From assembly GCA_021808205.1 (NCBI GenBank), contig JAKBCD010000154.1, positions 1 through 5,690 of the forward strand: a DNA stretch of 5,690 nucleotides, written 5' to 3'. Numbering within the stretch: the stretch's first letter is position 1; the number at the start of each line of letters is the position of its first letter. Both the position numbers and the translations under genes were made by a program. Below, piece by piece: positions 1-4,551 of this stretch. The stretch is from Pseudomonadota bacterium (GTDB lineage: Bacteria; Pseudomonadota; Alphaproteobacteria; Acetobacterales; Acetobacteraceae). A model generated the notes under the pieces. The model was not told the origin of the DNA and searched no databases. It saw only the letters and a program-made list of their open reading frames with translations.

Positions 1-189
1 CCGGGTATTGCAAAGCCTCCAGCCGGGAAAGCGGCACCAAAATCGGCAAAGCAGCGCCCCGGTACCAGCCCTGCCTTGCCCAATGTTCCTACTTTACCCC
101 AGATCGCCTTGCACCCCACCGCGACCATCGGCTCGCCCGTGCCCATTGCGGGGCCGGGCGGCACCACAAAATCTGCCACGGGTCAATAA
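1..189 (+). CDS. C-terminal tail of a truncated protein, function unknown (3' end only)
   Basis: Frame +1 is open from the first base of the window to a TAA at 187-189, giving 62 residues of a gene whose start lies to the left. The tail is low-complexity, rich in Pro, Ala, Lys, Gly and Thr. It begins PGIAKPPAGKAAPKSAK and ends GPGGTTKSATGQ, as is common for a disordered C-terminal extension. No domain is visible, so I name no family. The opposite strand is also open here (179 down to 1, from a GTG), because the two frames share wobble positions. That antisense frame lacks a ribosome binding site, so the plus strand is preferred. A frame-2 reading (8-493) has an unnatural composition and is treated as a shadow. 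The coding call is moderate to weak because only the end of the gene can be seen. Confidence 0.4.
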   Translation, partial: PGIAKPPAGKAAPKSAKQRPGTSPALPNVPTLPQIALHPTATIGSPVPIAGPGGTTKSATGQ

Positions 190-229
190 TGGCGCTTTGC
201 CTTTGCGGCCTACGCCCCGTTTTGGCCGC

Positions 230-460
230 TCAGACGGTGCTTTTAAAGCCGGCCTGATGGGCCTGAGATGCGCCTGGGATGGACACGATCTCGTCGCTTC
301 GGCAGATGCATTCAACGTATTTACCGTGGTGCTCGCGGAACACCCATCCATCTTCGACAAGAAACCGCTCTTCCGTACCACCGCCAGGGCTGACAAACCG
401 AAATCTGCCTTTCAGCGCAATAATCCGGGATTGATCTTTGAGGGCTTTGGTCTGGTGCAT
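230..460 (-). CDS. Possible small protein of unknown function (76 aa)
   Basis: I do not recognise this protein. The minus-strand frame starts at ATG 458-460 and ends at TGA 230-232. The product is basic at the N-terminus (MHQTKALKDQSRIIALKGRF), followed by a Gly-rich turn, then an acidic/aromatic patch (ERFLVEDGWVFREHHGKY) and a Cys-X-Cys pair (ECIC). It has no signal peptide or membrane segment. Points in favour of a real gene are an AGGGA ribosome binding site (467-471) spaced 6 nt from the ATG, balanced codon and residue use, and AT-rich DNA upstream. A weak promoter-like pair lies in that DNA on the minus strand (TTGGCA at 534-539 and GATAAA at 509-514), but its 19-bp spacer is long. It would be convergent with the gene ending at 189. 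Points against are the short length and the lack of any known family. It could be a chance open frame. Confidence 0.35.
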   Translation of the reverse strand: MHQTKALKDQSRIIALKGRFRFVSPGGGTEERFLVEDGWVFREHHGKYVECICRSDEIVSIPGASQAHQAGFKSTV

Positions 461-760
461 GTTTTGTCCCTGCCTCGGACCATCAAAGCATAACGGAAAG
501 CTTCACCATTTATCAAACTGAAAAACACAATCTTGCCAAATTTTATACTGGAGTTGGATAGGCAGAATTTCTAACGACTCGTGTATAAACCATCTGATTT
601 TAAAATATCTGACAAGTGAAATTAGGATGTTGTCTCGGGCAAGTAAGTTTCAGGTTAAACAAACGAGGCTAGCCCACGGACGCATCCACCCGGGAATTGC
701 CGGTGGGCCGTGTTGCGCGCCATGCTCCGCGCGCTGGATTGTAACGGGGGGACTTGAACC
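461..760. other. Intergenic region, AT-rich, with repeats and inverted repeats
   Basis: No convincing gene lies in this stretch. Bases from about 490 to 660 are clearly richer in A and T than the rest of the window, as expected for promoter DNA serving the FAH-family gene to the right and perhaps the small minus-strand gene to the left. It holds a TTTTAAAA palindrome (598-605) flanked by two direct copies of ATCTGA (592-597 and 607-612, 15 bp apart). TATA-like hexamers occur at 544-549 (TATACT) and 584-589 (TATAAA), but neither has a good -35 at normal spacing. From 672 to 734 the DNA becomes GC-rich, with several short inverted repeats. A 45-codon open frame (627-764) has no good ribosome binding site and ends overlapping the next gene's ATG; it is discussed among the findings. 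Confidence 0.6.
672..734 (+). promoter_or_regulatory. Structured leader upstream of the FAH-family gene (inverted repeats)
   Basis: Three potential stems lie just before the ribosome binding site. GCCCAC (672-677) pairs with GTGGGC (703-708). Alternatively, CACGG (675-679) pairs with CCGTG (708-712) while CCACC (686-690) pairs with GGTGG (702-706). The first pairing excludes the second set. Downstream, GCGCGC (715-720) can pair with GCGCGC (729-734) around an 8-nt loop. No T-run follows any stem, so this is not a standard intrinsic terminator. A role in mRNA stability or translation control of the downstream gene is possible but unproven. Short GC stems also arise by chance in GC-rich DNA. 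Confidence 0.25.
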
Positions 761-1447
761 ATGACTGGCTTTGTTTTCGCACCACCGCTGCCTGTCAGCG
801 TAATGGTGACAGATGGCCGCCTGTTTCCTGTACGCCGGATCTTTTGTGTGGGCCGCAACTATGCCTCCCACGCGCGAGAAATGGGAAACGACCCAAACCG
901 CGAGCCACCGTTCTTTTTTACCAAACCGGCCGATGCACTGGTGCCGGCCGGGCAGGATGTACCCTACCCCAGTGAGACGAAGACCGTGCATCATGAGATC
1001 GAACTGGTGGTTGCCATCGGCACTGCGGGGCGGAGGATCGATTCGGCCGAGGCTTTGTCTCATGTTTTCGGGTATTCAATTGGTATCGACCTGACCAGGC
1101 GGGATATGCAGGACGAGGCCAAAAGCCTGCGCCGCCCGTGGGACATGAGCAAAGGCTTTGATGCTTCGGCGCCTATCGGTGAGATCGCTCCGGCCAGCGC
1201 TATTGGTCATCCCGCTGAGGGGCGCATCGCGCTCAGTGTTAATGGCGTACACCGCCAGGAGGGTGACCTTGCCGACCAGATCTGGCCTGTTGCTGATATC
1301 ATCGAGATACTTTCACGCTTGGTTGCCCTGGCACCTGGTGATCTTATTTTTACCGGCACGCCTGCAGGCGTGAATACCATTTTACCCGGCGATGTGTTGG
1401 AGGGCGAGATCAGCGGGGTTGGTACGTTGCGCTGCCGGATTGTCTGA
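761..1447 (+). CDS. Fumarylacetoacetate hydrolase (FAH) family protein, FAHD1-like
   Basis: This 228-residue protein has the length of the compact single-domain FAH enzymes related to FAHD1. Those cytosolic, divalent-metal-dependent enzymes cleave C-C bonds in acylpyruvates or decarboxylate oxaloacetate. Family signatures in order are CVGRNYASHAREMG (residues 29-42), with H37 and E40 matching the catalytic His-Glu pair of FAHD1; FFFTKPADAL (51-60); the metal ligands E79 and E81 in HHEIELVVAIG and D110 in GIDLTRRDMQ; SKGFD (130-134); and the C-terminal GDLIFTGTPAGV (193-204). All key residues are intact. The start is firm: an in-frame TGA sits at 755-757, and a purine-rich ribosome binding site (746-752) is 8 nt from the ATG. 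It stands alone on its strand and converges with glmS. No aromatic-degradation gene is nearby, so the true substrate cannot be read from context. It is unlikely to be the tyrosine-pathway fumarylacetoacetase itself, which is much longer. Confidence 0.9.
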   Translation: MTGFVFAPPLPVSVMVTDGRLFPVRRIFCVGRNYASHAREMGNDPNREPPFFFTKPADALVPAGQDVPYPSETKTVHHEIELVVAIGTAGRRIDSAEALSHVFGYSIGIDLTRRDMQDEAKSLRRPWDMSKGFDASAPIGEIAPASAIGHPAEGRIALSVNGVHRQEGDLADQIWPVADIIEILSRLVALAPGDLIFTGTPAGVNTILPGDVLEGEISGVGTLRCRIV

Positions 1448-1460
1448 TGCGCGGCGCGGT

Positions 1461-3278
1461 TTATTCCACGGTAACGGATTTTGCCAGGTTGCGCGGTTGA
1501 TCAACGTCCGTGCCTTTCAGCACTGCGACGTGGTAGGCAAGCATTTGTACCGGGATCGCGTGCAGGATGGGGGCGGCAAAGGGGTCGATGCTGGGGAGCA
1601 AAATTGTTTCTGCCGCAATCGGTGCCAGCTTGGAGGCCCCCACTTCATCTGAAAGCACGACGATCTGCCCGCCGCGCGCGGCGGCCTCCTGCAGGTTGGA
1701 CGCAGTTTTCTCGAATAGCGGGCCGGAGGGGCAGATGGCGATGACCGGCACGCTCTTGTCGATCAGAGCAATCGGCCCGTGCTTCATCTCACCCGCCGCA
1801 TACCCCTCGGCATGGATGTAGGAGATTTCCTTGAGCTTCAGTGCGCCTTCCAGCGCGATCGGGAAGCACCCGCCGCGCCCAAGATACAGCACGTCCCGCG
1901 CCTCGGCGATGCGTTCCGCGAGCTTACGGATGGGCGCGTCATTGCTCAGAATCTCCGCTGCCCTGGCGGGCACTTCCATCAGGGCGGCACAAAGCCGGCT
2001 GATTTCAGTCTCGCTCTGCGTGCCCTTGGCCCGCGCCAAGGCCAAAGCGAACACCGCCAGCACGGTAAGCTGCGCCGTAAAAGCCTTGGTGCTGGCTACG
2101 CCGATTTCCGGCCCCGCGATCGTCTCCAGTATCGCGTCGCTTTCCCGCGCCATGGTGCATTCGGGCACGTTCAGCACAGAGAGGATTTTATGTCCTTCCG
2201 CTTTCATGTAACGCAGAGCCGCCAGGGTATCGGCGGTTTCGCCGCTCTGGCTCACCAGCAGCCCCAACCCGTCCAGGTCCAAAGGCGGCGCACGGTAGCG
2301 GAACTCGCTGGCTACATCAGCCTCCACGGGCACACGGGCCAGATTTTCCAACCAGAACTTGGCGGTGAGCCCCGCGTAAAAGGCGGAGCCGCAGGCGCTC
2401 ATGGTGATGCGTTTGATGCCGGCCAGATCGAAGGGCAGGGAGGGCAGGCGCGGCGCCTCATTTTCCATCATCCGGTGCAGCACATCGCCGATCACCACCG
2501 GGTGCTCGTGCAATTCCTTTTCCATGAAATGCCGGAAATTTCCCTTGCCGATGGTCGCTCCTGTCAAAGCGGTGAGTTTTTTCTGGCGTATGGTCACTGC
2601 GCCGGTGGCGTCATAAAAAACGGCGTTCTTGTCGGTCACAACGACCCAGTCGCCATCCTCCAGATAGGCGATTTCGCGGGTCAGGGGGGCCAGAGCCAGC
2701 GCGTCGGAGCCGAGATACATTTCATCCGCACCGAACCCCACGGCCAGAGGCGCGCCGCGCTGGGCACCGATCATCAGTGCCTGATGCCCGGCAAAAATCA
2801 ACGCCAGCGCGTAGGCGCCTTCCAACCGGGCAAAGGCCTGGCGCGCGGCTTCAACCGGCTCCAACCCTTGTTGCAACAGGTAATCAACCAGCAAGGCAAT
2901 GACCTCGGTGTCTGTCTCGGTCGTGAAGCTTTGGCCTTTGGCTTCCAGCTCGGCACGCAGCGCGTGGTGGTTCTCGATGATGCCGTTATGCACCACTGCC
3001 ACGCGGGCGGTGGCATGAGGGTGGGCGTTACCTAACGTTGGCGCGCCATGCGTGGCCCAGCGCGTATGGCCGATGCCGGTGGTGCCAGTCAGGGGTTGTT
3101 TTTCCAGCACGGCAGCCAGGTTCTTCAGCTTGCCCTCGGCGCGCCGCCGGTCGATATGGCCATTTACCAGCGTTGCGATGCCGGCGGAATCATAGCCCCT
3201 GTATTCCAGGCGTTGCAGCCCTCCCAGCAGCAGCGGCGCCGCATCAGAATGGCCCACAACCCCTACGATTCCGCACAT
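1461..3278 (-). CDS. glmS: Glutamine--fructose-6-phosphate aminotransferase (isomerizing)
   Basis: GlmS makes glucosamine-6-phosphate from fructose-6-phosphate and glutamine. This is the committed step toward UDP-GlcNAc for peptidoglycan and lipopolysaccharide, and it takes place in the cytosol. The 605-residue product is close to the 609 of E. coli. Its N-terminal Ntn-type glutaminase domain begins MCGIVGVVG, where Cys2 becomes the N-terminal nucleophile after Met removal. It continues with GHTRWATHG (70-78), HNGI (97-100) and ETDTE (121-125). Two SIS sugar-isomerase domains follow, with SACGSAFYAG in the first and LGRGGCFPIALEGALKLKEI plus AEGYAAGEMKHGP in the second. The C-terminus DQPRNLAKSVTVE carries the conserved lysine (K600). 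The frame runs open to an ATG at 3335, but Cys must follow the initiator Met and a GAGGAG ribosome binding site lies 10 nt before 3278, so 3278 is the start. It is transcribed alone, divergent from gph and convergent with the FAH-family gene 13 bp away. Confidence 0.97.
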   Translation of the reverse strand: MCGIVGVVGHSDAAPLLLGGLQRLEYRGYDSAGIATLVNGHIDRRRAEGKLKNLAAVLEKQPLTGTTGIGHTRWATHGAPTLGNAHPHATARVAVVHNGIIENHHALRAELEAKGQSFTTETDTEVIALLVDYLLQQGLEPVEAARQAFARLEGAYALALIFAGHQALMIGAQRGAPLAVGFGADEMYLGSDALALAPLTREIAYLEDGDWVVVTDKNAVFYDATGAVTIRQKKLTALTGATIGKGNFRHFMEKELHEHPVVIGDVLHRMMENEAPRLPSLPFDLAGIKRITMSACGSAFYAGLTAKFWLENLARVPVEADVASEFRYRAPPLDLDGLGLLVSQSGETADTLAALRYMKAEGHKILSVLNVPECTMARESDAILETIAGPEIGVASTKAFTAQLTVLAVFALALARAKGTQSETEISRLCAALMEVPARAAEILSNDAPIRKLAERIAEARDVLYLGRGGCFPIALEGALKLKEISYIHAEGYAAGEMKHGPIALIDKSVPVIAICPSGPLFEKTASNLQEAAARGGQIVVLSDEVGASKLAPIAAETILLPSIDPFAAPILHAIPVQMLAYHVAVLKGTDVDQPRNLAKSVTVE

Positions 3279-3288
3279 CTGACTTAAT

Positions 3289-3294
3289 CTCCTC
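3289..3294 (-). promoter_or_regulatory. Ribosome binding site that fixes the glmS start
   Basis: Read on the minus strand this is GAGGAG, ten bases before the ATG at 3276-3278. Together with the need for Cys at position 2 of the mature glutaminase, it rules out the longer in-frame start at 3335, which would add 19 residues ahead of the catalytic cysteine. Confidence 0.65.
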
Positions 3295-3305
3295 GATATT
3301 GCTTT

Positions 3306-3335
3306 GCGGTAGCCCTGGCGGCCGCTCTGTGTCAA
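3306..3335 (-). promoter_or_regulatory. Candidate glmS promoter
   Basis: The minus strand carries a perfect TTGACA -35 hexamer (3330-3335). With an 18-bp spacer the -10 would be TACCGC (3306-3311), which keeps only the leading TA of the consensus; a degenerate -10 is common in alphaproteobacteria. It would give a leader of about 20 nt that retains the ribosome binding site. I see no glmS-ribozyme-like leader, and there is no room for one. Confidence 0.4.
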
Positions 3336-3356
3336 AGGACGGGCGTTTCAAATAAT
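3329..3356 (+). promoter_or_regulatory. Candidate gph promoter overlapping that of glmS
   Basis: A plus-strand AATAAT (3351-3356, five of six consensus -10 bases) lies 16 bp after GTGTCA (3329-3334, four of six -35 bases). The -35 occupies almost the same bases as the glmS TTGACA on the other strand, so the two promoters would compete for polymerase. A weakness is that transcription would start near 3363, inside the ribosome binding site and leaving almost no leader. The true promoter may lie elsewhere. Confidence 0.25.
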
Positions 3357-3371
3357 GCGACGGAGTATTTC

Positions 3372-3998
3372 ATGCGCGCAGTGATCTTTGATCTGGATGG
3401 CACGCTGATTGACGCAGCACCGGATATCACCCTGAAGCTAAATCAGGTTTTAACCGAGGCCGGGCACTTGGCGCTGTCGCTGGTTGAGGTTCATCGAATG
3501 ATTGGCGATGGCGCCAAGGTGCTGGTGGAACGTGCCTTCGCCGCCCGCGGGGCGACTCCTGGACTGCTGCACCATGCACGCTTTATGGCGCTTTATGGCG
3601 ATAATCCGGTGAGCCACACGGTGATCTACGAGGGTATCATCCCGGTGCTGGAAATATTGCAGGCTCAAGGCCGCCCGCTTGGTATCTGTACCAACAAACC
3701 CATGCATGCCACGCGGGCGGTGCTGGACGCTCTGAACCTCACCCATTTTTTCGGCGCGGTGGTGGGCGGCGATGCCACGCCCTACCGCAAGCCAGACCCG
3801 CGCCATCTGGCTGCCGTGCTCGCAGAGCTTGAGGTGACGGACGCCATTATGGTCGGTGACCACACCAACGACATGAAAGCCGCCGCAGGGTTGAAATTGC
3901 CGGGCATTTTCTGCGCCTGGGGCTATGGACAAGGGCAGGGCGAGGCCCTGGCCAAAACCCCGGCCGAATTGCCGGACATTATTACCCGCCTGGGCTAG
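3372..3998 (+). CDS. gph: Phosphoglycolate phosphatase, HAD superfamily
   Basis: The product dephosphorylates 2-phosphoglycolate, the by-product of DNA 3'-end repair or of Rubisco oxygenation, to glycolate in the cytosol. The 208-residue protein shows all four HAD motifs. Motif I is FDLDGTLID, with nucleophile D7 and general acid D9. Motif II is CTNKP (T107). Motif III is the lysine K140 in YRKPDPRHL. Motif IV is VGDHTNDMKAA, with D163 and D167 binding Mg2+. A helical cap of about 65 residues sits between motifs I and II, as in Gph. Motif IV has His where many Gph proteins have Ser (GDSxND), a tolerated variation. The ATG follows a CGGAG ribosome binding site (3361-3365) by 6 nt. It is divergent from glmS (93-bp gap) and 97 bp ahead of the suf operon. 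Other small HAD phosphatases share this architecture, so the exact substrate is inferred. Confidence 0.87.
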   Translation: MRAVIFDLDGTLIDAAPDITLKLNQVLTEAGHLALSLVEVHRMIGDGAKVLVERAFAARGATPGLLHHARFMALYGDNPVSHTVIYEGIIPVLEILQAQGRPLGICTNKPMHATRAVLDALNLTHFFGAVVGGDATPYRKPDPRHLAAVLAELEVTDAIMVGDHTNDMKAAAGLKLPGIFCAWGYGQGQGEALAKTPAELPDIITRLG

Positions 3999-4028
3999 AC
4001 ACGCATCGCAACTTTGCGTAACGCGCGC

Positions 4029-4057
4029 TTGACGTTCCACGCGATATGCCCCATCTG
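4029..4057 (+). promoter_or_regulatory. Candidate promoter of the suf operon
   Basis: CTTGACG, a typical alphaproteobacterial -35 with its core TTGACG at 4029-4034, lies ahead of the regulator gene. A 17-bp spacer puts the -10 at 4052-4057 (CATCTG), which is a poor match. The -35 is therefore the main evidence. Transcription would start around 4064, within the inverted repeat described next, so a bound repressor would block initiation. Confidence 0.35.
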
Positions 4058-4063
4058 GCAATC

Positions 4064-4080
4064 AGGACTAATCCAGTCCT
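4064..4080 (+). promoter_or_regulatory. Probable Rrf2/IscR-type operator controlling the suf operon
   Basis: AGGACT (4064-4069) and AGTCCT (4075-4080) form a perfect 6-bp inverted repeat around the 5-bp centre AATCC. The core GACTAATCCAGTC (4066-4078) matches the published E. coli IscR type 1 core GACTRWWWYAGTC at all but one position, and TAT (4082-4084) falls where the consensus ends in TAT. The outer flanks otherwise fit poorly. It sits 15 bp before the ATG of an Rrf2-family regulator, which suggests autorepression by the [Fe-S]-loaded protein and de-repression when clusters are scarce. Binding is inferred, not shown. Confidence 0.5.
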
Positions 4081-4095
4081 TTATGTGGGGTCGTT

Positions 4096-4548
4096 ATGCT
4101 GAAACTCTCACGCCTGACAGATTATGCGGTCGCCGCGCTGGTGCGTCTGGGCATGGCGGATGGCGTTGAAACCTCGCCCGGCATCGCGGCAGGGATCGGC
4201 GTGCCCGAACCCACGGTCGCCAAGGTGCTAAAGGCGCTGGCCGGGCATGGGTTGGTGCTTTCTACCCGCGGGGCGCGGGGCGGCTATCGTTTGGGCAAAC
4301 CGCTGGCGCAGATTGCGGTTTCTGAAGTGATTGTCGCCATTGATGGCCCGATTGCGCTGACCTCCTGCGTGGAGGGAGCCGGTATGACTTGCGAGAGCCA
4401 GTCCCTCTGCCCTGTCGCTGGACGATGGGACCCGGTGAATGAGGCCATCCGCAGCGCCCTGTCTCATATTTCCCTGGCTGATATGGCGGCGGCCTCGATA
4501 CCGGCCGCCTTCCGGATTCCGGCTACGAAAATCAACGAGGTTGCCTGA
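4096..4548 (+). CDS. Rrf2-family SUF operon transcriptional regulator (SufR/IscR-like)
   Basis: This 150-residue DNA-binding protein belongs to the Rrf2 family and resembles the subgroup annotated as SUF-system Fe-S assembly regulators. The N-terminus MLKLSRLTDYAVAALVRL is the family hallmark. A winged helix-turn-helix follows (about residues 26-58, IAAGIGVPEPTVAKVLKAL), then the wing motif STRGARGGYRLGKP (56-69). A dimerisation helix and a cysteine cluster come next: C91, C99 and C105 (SCVEGAGMTCESQSLCP), expected to hold an Fe-S cluster. IscR of E. coli has C92, C98 and C104, so the first interval here is two residues longer. The ATG is preceded by GTGGGG (4085-4090) with 5 nt spacing. sufB starts 3 nt after the stop, showing one operon. 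The likely role is to sense Fe-S status and repress suf through the palindrome at 4064-4080. Whether to call it iscR or sufR is a naming choice, so I leave the symbol empty. It is unrelated to cyanobacterial SufR. Confidence 0.9.
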   Translation: MLKLSRLTDYAVAALVRLGMADGVETSPGIAAGIGVPEPTVAKVLKALAGHGLVLSTRGARGGYRLGKPLAQIAVSEVIVAIDGPIALTSCVEGAGMTCESQSLCPVAGRWDPVNEAIRSALSHISLADMAAASIPAAFRIPATKINEVA

Positions 4549-4551
4549 ACC

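Noticed and set aside
205..229. Inverted repeat GCGGCC / GGCCGC as a bidirectional terminator between the converging frames
   Set aside because: It has a 13-nt loop and no T-run on either side; GC-rich 6-mers of this kind are frequent in this DNA.
8..493. Plus-strand frame of 161 codons at the left edge
   Set aside because: It overlaps the better frame +1 tail and the minus-strand candidate, is rich in Pro/Arg/Cys in the manner of out-of-frame readings, and has no ribosome binding site visible in the seven bases before it.
749..760. Sequence GGGACTTGAACC, the complement of a tRNA T-loop (GGTTCAAGTCCC), suggesting a minus-strand tRNA or an att remnant
   Set aside because: The bases flanking the would-be T-loop do not form a 5-bp stem (CATGG against CCCCC), and the rest of the tRNA would lie inside the FAH-family coding region. 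It is a chance match containing the ribosome binding site region.
1779..3035. Long plus-strand open frame opposite glmS (418 codons)
   Set aside because: It is an antisense shadow of the clearly conserved glmS, with a His/Gln/Arg-rich composition and no family resemblance.
3279..3335. A glmS ribozyme/riboswitch in the glmS leader
   Set aside because: The leader is far too short, and this ribozyme is known mainly from Gram-positive bacteria; no matching structure is seen.
4001..4019. Short stems ACGCA/TGCGT and CGCAA/TTGCG after gph as a terminator
   Set aside because: The stems are only 5 bp and are mutually exclusive, one has an impossible 2-nt loop, and no T-run follows.
3450..4061. Minus-strand open frame opposite gph (203 codons)
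   Set aside because: Gph on the other strand has all four HAD motifs; the antisense frame shows nothing recognisable.
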